Shown: positions 7,972 to 17,598 of the stretch, in pieces
Layout: the number at the start of each line of letters is the position of its first letter
Numbering within the stretch: position 1 is the stretch's first letter
NCBI GenBank assembly: GCA_027575805.1
Contig: JANBPU010000230.1
Coordinates: forward strand, 1-25,590
Source: Mycoemilia scoparia
Taxonomy: Eukaryota > Kickxellomycota > Kickxellomycetes > Kickxellales > Kickxellaceae
DNA length: 25,590 nt
Direction: 5' to 3'
Notes under the pieces: model-generated
What the model was told of the DNA's origin: nothing
Databases searched by the model: none
What the model saw: only the letters and a program-made list of their open reading frames with translations
Made by a program: the position numbers and the translations under genes

Positions 7972-9606
7972 CTATGAAGTTTTCATCAATAGTGCAGGGA
8001 GCTCAATTGGCAATCCACTATCATGATCACCATCATCCAGCTCATTCTGGAATACCTTGCAATCAAAGATGGCTCTGTTACAAAACTGACACATCTGAAG
8101 AGGCATACCTGTCTTTTCCATCTTGTTAACACCAGCAGCAGTAGCATTTGGGGATAATGAGTCTCTGCAATAAGGACATATCCACTTGAAGCCCATGAGC
8201 ATGTCAAAGCAAATATTATGCTGACAATGGGCATTCTTTGCTTGAGCACAAAGTTCCCTGAGCTGGCCATAAAGCCTTTTTGGACTGCTATCACTACAAT
8301 AAGCAGAGAGATACAGCACATGTGCCAAAAAGTAAAAATACTCATGGCTGCACATGGTTGGGCTGAAAAGGACCTCATCATCATCAAAATTATCATCATT
8401 GCTGAAATCACAATCATGATGGTTGGAGTTCTTGCAAATCATAATACTGTAGTAGGTTGGCTTGATTTTAGACAAACTGGATGAAGGGATTCTGTCAATT
8501 GAATCATACACATCTCTTTTTGTTTGCTGTGGATACTCAAGGTCATTCATGCAAGCATTCACAAAGGCATTGTATACCTTGTATTGGTCCTGGTAAGCCA
8601 TTTCAATCTCACAATAACCACTGGCATTATCATCCAATTTAAAGAACATGTCTAGAAGGTTGGGTGGCTTATTTTTCAAATCATATATAAATGTTGCACT
8701 GACAGCTGCTTCAGCATCAGACGAACCTCCAAAGAATCTGTTCAAAGATTCATTTTCAGCCAGATATCTTGCAAACTGTCTGGTTCTGAAGCCAATAATC
8801 CCAACTCCACATACCTCAATTTGCACTTGCTCAGGTATTTCTATAACAGGTCTTGTCATGGGCTTTTTATGAGAAGGCATCAATGGTGGCAGTTGTCCTA
8901 GACCACCACTACCAGGAAATGGGAATCCAATTGGTGCAGACCTGCTAGGCCTATGAACATGGTTACCTAATACTAGGGAATTGGGCATGGGAGGACTGTA
9001 ATTAAAGAACCCACCATGGATTCCTTGACTAATGCTAGGAACAAAAGTTGGAAGAGGAATCAAGCCACCTGGGGATTCATTCATTGGAATGCTTGGTTGG
9101 ATAGGCAAGCTAATAGAACGTTGAATGGCTTCAGCTTGGGGTTGGTGGAAGGTTCTATCTGATGATGGTGTTTCATCCAATGGAGGAACCTCATCATCAT
9201 ATTCCCTGTCATCATTTTTGTCAGAATCATCATCAGCTTTGTTTTGGTCATTCTCAAAGATCTTGATATCACCAAATGATAGAGGCATAGGGATCTGTCT
9301 GTGAGTTGGAACAGGGGATGCACATGGACTCTCAGGGTCATAAAATGTATTTCCAGTTGCTACAGCTTTACTATCCAGGTCTTTTTGCTTGCTTTGAGTA
9401 GTAATGGTTGTTTCAGTAGGACAAATAGCCACAGGATGTGACTGTTCTTGACTGGAAGGAGAAGAAACAGCAGGAATATCTGAGTTTTGGACATTTGTCA
9501 TAACCAATTCAATACTTTGGTCAGAAGATCTTCTGGGTGTTGTAGTAGTAGCAGTAGATTTTTTCATTTTCTTTGCTTGTTTGCTTCCTCTTTTTCCAAA
9601 GCACAT
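7972..9606 (-). CDS. Unrecognised 544-aa protein with C-terminal zinc-ribbon-like Cys pattern
   Basis: Single-exon ORF with a true ATG at 9606 and TAG stop at 7974-7972. Residues 1-20 are basic (KRGSKQAKKMKK at 5-16), resembling a nuclear localisation signal. Residues 20-115 are Ser/Thr-rich, and 118-145 form an acidic Asp-rich stretch (KADDDSDKNDDREYDD). Residues 150-250 are Pro-rich and probably disordered. From about 252 the sequence looks folded (IEIPEQVQIEVCGVGIIGF). The C-terminus has many Cys and His: CAQAKNAHCQHNIC, then CPYC (477-480), 25 residues, then CQFC (506-509), the spacing of a two-knuckle zinc ribbon, with a further Cys six residues on. It may be a nuclear zinc-binding protein with a degenerate RING or ribbon. 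No known family is recognised and no catalytic residues are evident. Confidence 0.78.
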   Translation of the reverse strand: MCFGKRGSKQAKKMKKSTATTTTPRRSSDQSIELVMTNVQNSDIPAVSSPSSQEQSHPVAICPTETTITTQSKQKDLDSKAVATGNTFYDPESPCASPVPTHRQIPMPLSFGDIKIFENDQNKADDDSDKNDDREYDDEVPPLDETPSSDRTFHQPQAEAIQRSISLPIQPSIPMNESPGGLIPLPTFVPSISQGIHGGFFNYSPPMPNSLVLGNHVHRPSRSAPIGFPFPGSGGLGQLPPLMPSHKKPMTRPVIEIPEQVQIEVCGVGIIGFRTRQFARYLAENESLNRFFGGSSDAEAAVSATFIYDLKNKPPNLLDMFFKLDDNASGYCEIEMAYQDQYKVYNAFVNACMNDLEYPQQTKRDVYDSIDRIPSSSLSKIKPTYYSIMICKNSNHHDCDFSNDDNFDDDEVLFSPTMCSHEYFYFLAHVLYLSAYCSDSSPKRLYGQLRELCAQAKNAHCQHNICFDMLMGFKWICPYCRDSLSPNATAAGVNKMEKTGMPLQMCQFCNRAIFDCKVFQNELDDGDHDSGLPIELPALLMKTS

Positions 9607-9722
9607 GAAGGTTTATCTTATAGCTTGGGGTTGGGGTTGAAAGTGTTTAGAAAAATATAGTGAAAAAAATAAATTAAAAAATAACTAGGGATTTATCTAA
9701 AGTTGGTAGAACCTCTGGAGCA

Positions 9723-9730
9723 TATTTATA
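9723..9730 (-). promoter_or_regulatory. TATA-like box of the 544-aa gene
   Basis: TATAAATA on the minus strand, 117 nt upstream of the ATG at 9606. It is supported mainly by its position. Confidence 0.4.
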
Positions 9731-10333
9731 TATGCTATTTTGGGTGAAAGTGCTTGAGTTGTTGTACCCATCACTATCAGTCAAAAATTATCAGAGTGCT
9801 GGAGAAATTGCTCAATGCTTTATCAATCAGAAAACTAGGCCTGAGTAAGTAGGTAAGCCAAACTCAAAGAAAATACTTGGAACTATAAAAGTTATGATTG
9901 CATGAACCTAATCATTTTTAGTATTCTAGCTACACACTTTTAATTTAGAGGATATGATATGTGTTTGATAGAAAATAAATGATATTTTGAATGTACACAT
10001 GCTATTATATTTCCTCAATGAATTGGCCTAGCTTTTTCAACATACTAATTTATGGCTCCATAATTTAATAAGTTTATATCGAGCATTAAACTAATCACAG
10101 TAGAAATCAAATTTCACAGAAATACCTTTTATTTGTTAAAAAGAGAAGATAAATTCCCTGTGTTAAACATATAATGATATATGTGTTGATATAAAAAATA
10201 AAATAAAAGGGAAAAAGGGAAATAATGGATATATTTGTAGAAGATAAATGAGCATATAAGTAGATAGTATTATAGAACTGTTGAATCAAATTCAATGATA
10301 TAATAAAAAAGGCATTCCTTTTTAATTAGCCAT
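9731..10333. other. Intergenic, no gene seen
   Basis: Very AT-rich stretch. A 62-codon minus frame (10107-10295) is Ile/Tyr/Phe-rich as expected from composition alone and is not called. Confidence 0.5.
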
Positions 10334-10725
10334 TCAGTTCTTTTTAAAATATCTCAAGCGGCAAGGACACCACTCATCAATATACCAAGTAGAGAACGTA
10401 ATGTCAATATTTTCACCAGCTTGTATAATACCTCTCATATAATCCAAAAACCCGCTTTGGGAAAAATGAAACCCATCACATTCAATCTCGTTCTATTATT
10501 ACATATGATAAAAAGCAAATATTATCATTTAGTTAAACATCAGATATAGTATAAGTACAATGCTAACACGCTGCTATTAGAAATCAGCAGTTTACTAGTT
10601 TTATCAAGGTTTAAACTTACATCTCCTTCCACATAATTAGTCCTTACAGTAACAGTATTAATGATATCCCATTCTGTAACTGGGGTGCCAAATTCGTCAA
10701 TATAAAGTGGACTAGTACAAGGCAT
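10334..10725 (-). CDS. Unknown small two-exon protein, 87 aa (paralogue A)
   Basis: Exon 1 is 10725-10621 (35 codons, starting MPCTSPLYIDEFG). A 128-nt intron (10620-10493) runs from GTAAGT to AATAG. Exon 2 is 10492-10334 (52 codons plus TGA), joined at phase 0. Exon 2 aligns without gaps to exon 2 of the neighbour at 11817-12217, with 20 of 52 identities. Shared signatures include GIIQ, TFxTW, EWxPC and a Phe near the end. Both proteins start MPC, keep P6, Y8, D10, G13 and V16, and have the intron at the same place and phase. This conservation across an intron is strong evidence that the model is right. There is no signal peptide or membrane span, so it is probably intracellular. The family and function are unknown to me. 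A TATA-like octamer lies 133 nt upstream. Confidence 0.85.
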
Positions 10726-10857
10726 TTCTTTCTTTGTTACTGTTAAGACTTGAATATTGAAGCTTTTCTGTCAGTTGGTATTCAGGTGCGTACTTTGTTT
10801 AGGAAGAAATGAAAAGAATGGTAGTGATGTAATGATAATATAACTACAGAGTCTCTC

Positions 10858-10865
10858 TATTTATA
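10858..10865 (-). promoter_or_regulatory. TATA-like box of paralogue A
   Basis: TATAAATA in minus orientation, inside the longer stretch ATATATAAATAG, 133 nt upstream of the ATG at 10725. Confidence 0.45.
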
Positions 10866-10868
10866 TAT

Positions 10869-11816
10869 TCAGGACATCATTAATATACAATTACGAATTC
10901 AAGATAAAGCTTCTAGCGAAATTGAATCACATTAAACAATATAGGCCTGCAATAGCATAAAACTTGAACTTTATTGCCATGAAATGGATTTTTTTAAATG
11001 TATAATGCATAGGGGTAGGGGTTGATGAAACTGATATATTGCAATATACGAAGATTCACATAGAATAGTATGCCATTTATATTACAAAAAGTATTATAAC
11101 TGTTGTGGATCATCAGAAAGAGGGTGATAAATAGCATGATTATGAACCTTGTTGATCTATACAATGCTAAAAATTACATAAATAAAAACGGCCCTGTCTT
11201 GAAATGCCATGATTTTATGTATAATTTTAGTAGCCGGTAGGAGTATTGGCAGTATTATAATTTAAGCAATTCAGAGTTTTCTCTATAGCCTAAATGATAA
11301 ACACTTTCTGTGACATAGGATCCTGATTTTTGGAATTGAATCAGTAGAAGCAACATTTGAGTAAACCCAGAATATTGCTAATTATTAACATCGCACACTT
11401 CTTTAGCCCTAAGAAAACGCTATCACATTTGTGTATACAAATTAATTTTCAAGGTGTTTATATGAAATCAAGATGCTAGGCATTTTAAAATGATAACAAT
11501 AATAATTATAGCAGCTGGCAAAATTTTAGGTAAAATACTTTATGTTTTATTTAGTAAAGCCACAGATAAGATTTATGGCAGAAAAAACTCAATATACCAG
11601 ATAAAAACATAAAGATATAATTATCTGAAGAAAAAAGAAAAGAATAGTTGCCCATTGTTTTAGAGCTTATTTGAGAGAGAAAAAGAGAGAGAAGGATAAT
11701 CGTAATGATAGATCAATAGAGTTAAAAGAAAGTAGCTATTGGGGTACTGTTGAATTGCAAGTATAATGGCATGGTGAAAAAGAAGTATGTCTTTTTTCAG
11801 CCATTTATACTTTCAG
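10869..11816. other. Spacer between the two paralogues
   Basis: About 0.95 kb of AT-rich sequence between the promoter of paralogue A and the 3' end of paralogue B. A purine-rich GAGAGAGAAAAAGAGAGAG-type stretch lies near 11670-11695. I see no coding region. Confidence 0.5.
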
Positions 11817-12217
11817 TTAATCCCTGATAAAGAATGTCATCGTACAAGGTTTCCATTCGCTGCCATCCCAGGTATAAAATGTGGTGGCGATGTCTTCACG
11901 ACTCTGAATGATTCCATTAATATGGGTTATAAACTCATCCTTTGTAAAGTATTGTCCATTATGCGAGATTCCATTCTAATATAAGTATTGTGATAAAATA
12001 ACAGTCAAATGTACATATACTTAAGGTTAGATAAACAATGCCATTTTCATATATATATTTCATCGTTTACTATACTATAGCCAGAAGTTACTAGCTTATT
12101 ACTTTATCAACTCACCCCTGTTACTCCTTGGATTCTGTTGTTAATAAGGCCGTTTATATAGCTCACACTGACAGCGTTGCCCCTACGATCTTCATAAACT
12201 GGACCAACACAAGGCAT
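11817..12217 (-). CDS. Unknown small two-exon protein, 86 aa (paralogue B)
   Basis: Exon 1 is 12217-12116 (34 codons, starting MPCVGPVYEDRRG). A 140-nt intron (12115-11976) runs from GTGAGT to ATATTAG. Exon 2 is 11975-11817 (52 codons plus TAA), joined at phase 0. Exon 2 contains NGQYFTKDEF, GIIQS, TTFYTWDGSEWKPC and ends TFFIRD. It aligns without gaps to the second exon of the gene at 10334-10725. The predicted product is small, soluble, Trp-containing and without a signal peptide. The two genes lie in the same orientation about 1.1 kb apart, so tandem duplication is likely and has diverged considerably (38% identity in exon 2). A TATA-like octamer lies 221 nt upstream. I recognise no known family or function. 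Confidence 0.85.
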
Positions 12218-12437
12218 TTTATTTTCTTATTTATTTCCTGGCTTGTTAGATGTAGGACAAGGTAAATAATTGGATAAATAATGTCAAAGCCTAGTTAATT
12301 AGCTAATGGCACTGTTGTGGTTTGGTCTCTTTGGTTTGTTGTTTGGTAGTGATTGGCAATGTCTGCACTGTGGGTTGCTGTGGTCTTGTAAAAGACGAAA
12401 ATGGGTAATGAAAAAGGTAGTAAGGCGATAAAGGGAC

Positions 12438-12445
12438 TATTTATA
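12438..12445 (-). promoter_or_regulatory. TATA-like box of paralogue B
   Basis: TATAAATA in minus orientation 221 nt upstream of the ATG at 12217. This is further away than for the other genes, which could mean a longer leader or a chance match. Confidence 0.3.
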
Positions 12446-13450
12446 CCTTTGGCTCACTTCTTCGCACAGACTGAACTTAACAGCCACTTGACATTTAACT
12501 TTTAGTCGTATTCTAAAGCCGGTCAGCATAGCTCCAAAACCCACATAATCATGTATAGGTTTAAATTATAATGGCATACATACGAGTTCCTTTAATGAGT
12601 TTAGTATATATAATGGTTTAGGCAGGATTATTAAAGCATGACATATGAACACACAACCAAAGTTTACAAGGCTTTATGCAAAATGGGTTCTCATGAATTG
12701 AATATGGACTGGCTCATAGTTGGGCTAAAATCTGACGAGTGACAACCATTTTTGCCTACCATAGATTCGATCAATAGTGAACTCTTCCCATATGCTTGAA
12801 TCGCTTTAACATTTTTGTTCTTAAAGGCATTATAATTGCCGCAAATCATCAGCGAGAATACGATCATTTGCATAAGATTATGAGCTTTTGTGGCTAGTAA
12901 ATATAGTGCAAAAAATAATAATCAAATTAACCAATGCCATTTTATTTTACCATGCCATTGATGCGTGATTTTTTTGCAGGTTCAAAATAAAATATTGCAC
13001 TTAATACATATCCAGCCGAAATTCCATGCTGGTATCGAATATGCAGGTGAGAAATAGATATTGGACTATAGAATGAAACAAGTACCAAGCAGAATTCCAA
13101 CCAATATTGCAAGTTCTGCAAGTCGAATATTAGGATAATATTAAGCAGGCTGTTTATCACTCTCTTTTTACAGTGTCATGTCGTCCAACTATTAGCCAAA
13201 AATCAACGAGAATTTAATCTAATGTTAATTTGCAACTTGCCATGCTCAAACCCATAACACTCGTTTTGATTATAATAGTAAAGGAAATAAAATCACTGCT
13301 TAACATTCCTACCACCTTTATTTATCTGCCTATCCTTGCCTGTTTATAAATCCAAAACGCGTTATATATTATTGCCATCATATTTCTATAAAACAAAACT
13401 CACGCCATTTATATATATTCCTTTCTTAAGGAGCAAAACTTTACACATAA
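12446..13450. other. Intergenic with two doubtful minus ORFs
   Basis: Holds the SET gene promoter on the right (TTATAAAT near 13343, with TTATATAT further down). Minus frames at 12691-12873 (60 aa, P-loop-like GKSSLLIESMVG) and 12942-13160 (72 codons, non-ATG start) look somewhat protein-like but are too short to call as genes. Confidence 0.4.
12691..12873 (-). pseudogene. Possible relic with degenerate P-loop, 60 codons
   Basis: The ATG at 12873 opens a 60-codon frame ending in TGA. It contains AIQAYGKSSLLIESMVGK, which resembles the G1 region of dynamin-type GTPases (G-x-Q-x-x-G-K-S-S), but with Ala where the first Gly should be. The rest of a GTPase domain (G2-G4) is absent. It may be a fragment of a once larger gene, or chance. 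Confidence 0.18.
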
Positions 13451-14980
13451 ATGACAACCACTCAACCTTTTCAAGAAAAGATCACTGATCTGTCTCCTGA
13501 GGACACACAAGTGTTCGATTCCTTCACATCATGGCTCAAATCCAATGGCGCAACGATCAGTCCAAAAGTCAAAATCAAGCAATCCAATATATCAGGCCGT
13601 GGACTCTATGTTGAATCAACCACAGCAGATAACCAAGACCATGATGGCCCGCTGGTTACGATTCCTGGAAAACTGTGGCTTTCAGCACGAAAAACAATTA
13701 AGGAGCAAATCCAAATGTCACCGCTATTCAAAAAATGTGTGCCTATAATGATCCAACAGTGGGAAAATGCAGATCGGCCATTGACTAGCACAGATTTGTT
13801 GGTCACGTTTTTTGGATTCCACAAGATCGCATTGGCTCTACAGGAATCAACAGCTTCAAAAGAGGGAAATAGCAATAATAATAATAATGGTGGTAGTGGT
13901 GGGGCAAAGTTAGATAGTAATGATGAATCGATTGGCTATTGGGCGCCATATATTAAATCTTTACCTTCGATTGATCCGCCCCCAACCACCTCGATATTCT
14001 ATAGCAATTCAGAAATTGGGTTGATTGAGGATACGCCGTTGGGAATTGCCACAAAAGCCAAACTATCGGTATCTACCAAGAAATTCCAGGGTCTATTTGA
14101 AAATGTATTTCAGTTTATCCAGTATTCATTATTGGGAATCCCATTTGAACTATACCATGACCAGGGCCAAATTCTGAACACCAGCAAAGATCTATCGAGT
14201 AAACTGGAGCTGTTGTTATCTAGTCAACAGCTGTTTGATATTTACAAGTGGTCGGAGTTTGTTATAAATTCTCGGTCTTTTTGTATCAGAAGTTTTTATT
14301 ACCACCAATTTGCAGAGATGAGCGAAAGTGAGCTGGAAGGAAGGGGGATAGCCAGTGCTCTGCAGGAGATTGAAGATCAGCTGGATGACTGGGTTATGAT
14401 TCCCTTTGTTGACCTACTGAACCACGATCCCAGTGATGGCCAGTTTTGTAAGCTCGAGGTTAGAGACCCTACTCTTTTACGGGCTCTCACTACAGTGCCC
14501 ACCTATACTGAAGATACCAGCAGCGATAATCATGGCAGCGGTTTGGAGGACCATTCGTTTTCGTTGGATAATCTTGAGTTCCGTATATTGCTTCAAAAAT
14601 CCACACCGGCGACTGATGCAAACAATGGCAAGGACACAAATGGCTACAAACAACTCTGCTTTGATTATGGCAACAAGTCCAATACCGAACTGATGTTTAC
14701 TTATGGCTTTGCTTTGCCAAACAACAAAGTCGGCGCAATAAAGTTTTCGTCTAACGATAGTGACGATAATCTCGAAGAATATCCAAATAACGCCCGCTTG
14801 GATAACTCTGATGCCAAGGATGGGTCCAAATTACCTATACAAGATGTCAATGATGCTAATGACAATAGTACCAAAATATTTGAGGATGTCTGCAACAAAA
14901 TTTCCCAAATAGATCCCAAGATTGCTAGTAAAGAATATCCGCATTTGAATGATATCAAGACTTATGTCGGATATGTGTAA
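13451..14980 (+). CDS. SET-domain lysine methyltransferase-like protein (SETD/RKM class)
   Basis: 509-aa single-exon ORF from the ATG at 13451. It has the split SET arrangement of the SETD3/SETD4/RKM group, which uses S-adenosylmethionine to methylate non-histone lysine (or histidine, in SETD3) residues. SGRGLYVES near residue 48 is the N-terminal SET strand. NSRSF (273-277) and FVDLLNH (319-325) form the NH cofactor motif. CFDYGNKSNTELMFTYGF (403-420) holds the YG and catalytic-region Tyr. The SET domain is interrupted by low-complexity insertions: an Asn/Gly-rich run near 138-152 and an acidic Asp/Asn/Ser-rich stretch after 430. Only 89 residues follow the SET core, mostly low complexity, so the usual helical C-terminal substrate-binding domain appears short, diverged or encoded in an unrecognised downstream exon. 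The target is unknown; ribosomal or translation proteins are typical for RKM enzymes. Confidence 0.88.
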   Translation: MTTTQPFQEKITDLSPEDTQVFDSFTSWLKSNGATISPKVKIKQSNISGRGLYVESTTADNQDHDGPLVTIPGKLWLSARKTIKEQIQMSPLFKKCVPIMIQQWENADRPLTSTDLLVTFFGFHKIALALQESTASKEGNSNNNNNGGSGGAKLDSNDESIGYWAPYIKSLPSIDPPPTTSIFYSNSEIGLIEDTPLGIATKAKLSVSTKKFQGLFENVFQFIQYSLLGIPFELYHDQGQILNTSKDLSSKLELLLSSQQLFDIYKWSEFVINSRSFCIRSFYYHQFAEMSESELEGRGIASALQEIEDQLDDWVMIPFVDLLNHDPSDGQFCKLEVRDPTLLRALTTVPTYTEDTSSDNHGSGLEDHSFSLDNLEFRILLQKSTPATDANNGKDTNGYKQLCFDYGNKSNTELMFTYGFALPNNKVGAIKFSSNDSDDNLEEYPNNARLDNSDAKDGSKLPIQDVNDANDNSTKIFEDVCNKISQIDPKIASKEYPHLNDIKTYVGYV

Positions 14981-15041
14981 TGTAAAACTATTTAGCCTTC
15001 TTGTTTTTACTACCTATCTTTCTAAACCTTGGGATCCAAAA

Positions 15042-15042
<1 letters not shown>

Positions 15043-15098
<56 letters not shown>
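15043..15098. repeat. (ATT)n microsatellite, about 18-19 units
   Basis: An uninterrupted ATT/TTA run just downstream of the SET gene. A poly-Tyr frame through it is an artefact of the repeat. Confidence 0.95.
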
Positions 15099-15099
<1 letters not shown>

Positions 15100-17310
15100 A
15101 CAACTGTAGTTTTCTTTATTTGAGTGATCTCTAAAGCCAATTCACAACAACCACGAAAACTAATCAGTTGTGTTTTAAATCACTGACCAATGCTATCAAC
15201 TTAAAAGTCAACCTTCTTCAAGTCCGCCGTAATGAATTGTACACACTACGTGTGGTCATTACAACTCTGGTTTTAAAGACTGGCATCTATAATTTTCTTT
15301 TCCTCTGAGCCCTAGTGGTTGAGTTTACCTAAATATCTTGGAACCATATACCAATGAGTCCGCAACTCCAGGTAATGATGATCAAAGAGTCCAAAATGCC
15401 AGAAACTCGTATAAAATGGAGAAAGAACAAAACTGACTCATGAATATATGAGATAATTTTGAAGTGTACCTTTTGTTGGCTAACAACTATATGGACAATC
15501 ACAGCCAAATCGGTGGCCACCATTTATTAGCAAATTGCTACCCTTCATAAATAGCTATACAAATTACAATAAACTATAGTAATATACTAAGTACTAGGAC
15601 TAACAAAAAAAAGTAAGGATTAAATAACAGTATACTCTATTTTTATTAAAATTACTACTAAAAGGTCTGATCGTCATAAACTACCCGTCATTCTCAATCA
15701 TTTTATTTAAAGCGAGTAACCATTCGGCTGATTTACATAGAAATTTCCAGGTAATTTTATTATAAGCAAAATTTTATAAAAAGGTAGAAAAGAAAATAAT
15801 GGAGTAGTAGTAGTAATAATAATAGGGGTAAATCAAATGACCTAACCCTCTCTTTTTAATCTGGATATAAAATAAAAAGGGCCGAACAAGATATTGAAGA
15901 ATCTGGGAAAAATAAAGTAACAGAGAGAATAACGATAATCAGCCATACATATCATATTGTTGATACACAACAATCATAGAATGAATCCCCTATACATCAC
16001 ACACATAGACACATGCACCAATCCTACGTAATTTTTATTGTATGTTTTTAAAAGTATTGAGGGAGGCGATGTTATAGAAAAGCAAATTAAATATATTACA
16101 GGGATCTCTCTCTCCCCCCCCCCATTGGATCTTGTTATGGGGAGAGGAGAGGATAATCGAGTAACAAAAAATTCCAGTAACCTTATTGTCGTTGTCACGT
16201 TATATTCAGAAACATTGTAACGGCCAATTTGGAATGATTCTGTATATGTAAACGTACTACAAAAGAAGAGATTATTGTAAGTAGTGTATACATAAGACCA
16301 AATAGATATTTGTATTTGTATATTTATGTTTTTTATTTTTGTATGGACACATTTGATGAGTGGCCATGTGAGGAAACAGGAGACTGAAAAGAGAAAAGGA
16401 TCAAAAAGTATGGCTAATCCACATATATTTGTCTGTTTTATTCTGTTCTATCCTTTTTTTCTCTTTTCTTTTTGTGCTCGTTAATACCTTTTCTATATAT
16501 TATGTTCCTGTTCTTTTGAGTAGAACTATTGGTTTTATATCAAGATAATATTGTTAAGCGAATTCAAAAAAAACCTAATTGATAATGAAAATAGCAGAAA
16601 CAGACAACCACAATCACGATAATACCGAAAACAAAAAGGAGGGTAGCATAAAGCGGTCCTTTATAAAATTTTATAAATCCGTTGTATTAAGTAAAGGCAA
16701 GTATTCAATTTCCTTACTAACTAAAGACTCCCTTTCACCCACACTTTTTCTTGTATATAAACATACTCACAAGAAAAACATAATGAACAAAATGCGTGTT
16801 GAACATGGGCCATCAGGACATTCACAATCCAAGCCATTCAATAAAATCAGTTTAAAGATCCTCTTTTTAACCCATATTTAATCCTATTATGCAAAACTAA
16901 TTCATTTGACTGTGATTGTGTATTCGATTAATCCAGTCATTACTAGTATTTTTATAATTGTTTTAAGCATATACACGCACAAGCCACCTTCATTCTCACT
17001 CACTTGCTCTTTGGCACACATACATATTATTGTATTCTAGCCCCACTACTCTCACTTCAACCTCATATTGTTTTACATTTCTTCTTTGTTATTTCCAAAT
17101 CATCCTATAATTACCTTTTTCTTGTCTCTATTCTTTTTTTCTACTATACTTGATTTGACATCCATCTGCTCTATTTTTTATTATTTGCATGTCATTATCT
17201 TCCTTACTTCCTTCTTTTCACAACGCGGTATATTTTGTTCTTCTTTTGATTTTGTGATACCATTATTGTTATTTTGGCCTAACTTAGCACATCGTTTAAT
17301 ATTGTCATTA
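15099..17310. other. Long intergenic region, no supported gene
   Basis: About 2.2 kb with low-complexity features: a C10 run at 16114-16123 next to a CT stretch, and pyrimidine-rich segments near 16441-16475 and 17040-17230 typical of fungal promoters. A 64-codon hydrophobic minus ORF (15329-15523) and a plus ORF from the ATG at 16585 to 16881 have no supporting features. This region probably includes the upstream control region and leader of the permease. Confidence 0.4.
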
Positions 17311-17598
17311 TTATTATTATCATTATTAGTTGCATCGGCATTTTCATCAAACAAATCCAAGAACACTATTAGTGATACCAATAGTAGCATTGGTAACAGT
17401 AATAGCAAAAGCAACAATATTGAAAAAGAAAATAATAATTTAAACCCCAAGAATACATATAATAACGCATCCAATCAAGGTTAGTACATGTGTTCATCAT
17501 TTTCCACTATTAAAACCATCGATTAATGCTAAAATTGTTAATATAAATACAAATTCTGTACAACAACAGAGTGTAGTAGTAATAGTATTATTATAAAT
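17311..17598 (+). other. Possible upstream exon and intron of the permease transcript
   Basis: An open frame without ATG (running to the TAG at 17482-17484) is Ser/Asn/Lys-rich like the permease N-terminus. A GTTAGT donor overlaps its end (near 17480), and an acceptor CAACAACAG ends near 17570. Splicing these joins the frame at phase 1 directly into the permease frame (reading ECSSNSIIIN before the Met at 17599). I find no start codon for this extension, so it may only be a spliced 5' UTR. Confidence 0.3.

Noticed and set aside
12942..13160. 72-codon minus-strand frame
   Set aside because: It starts at a GTG, has no domain, and possible internal splice sites give no longer product.
14949..15134. 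Plus-strand ORF with a poly-Tyr run
   Set aside because: The Tyr run is just the (ATT)n microsatellite read in one frame.
15329..15523. 64-aa hydrophobic minus-strand ORF with ATG
   Set aside because: Composition is what AT-rich DNA gives, the amino acids show no motif, and no splice partner or well-placed TATA element was found.
16585..16881. 98-codon plus-strand frame upstream of the permease
   Set aside because: Lys/Ser/Ile-rich with no recognisable feature; more likely non-coding leader or promoter sequence.
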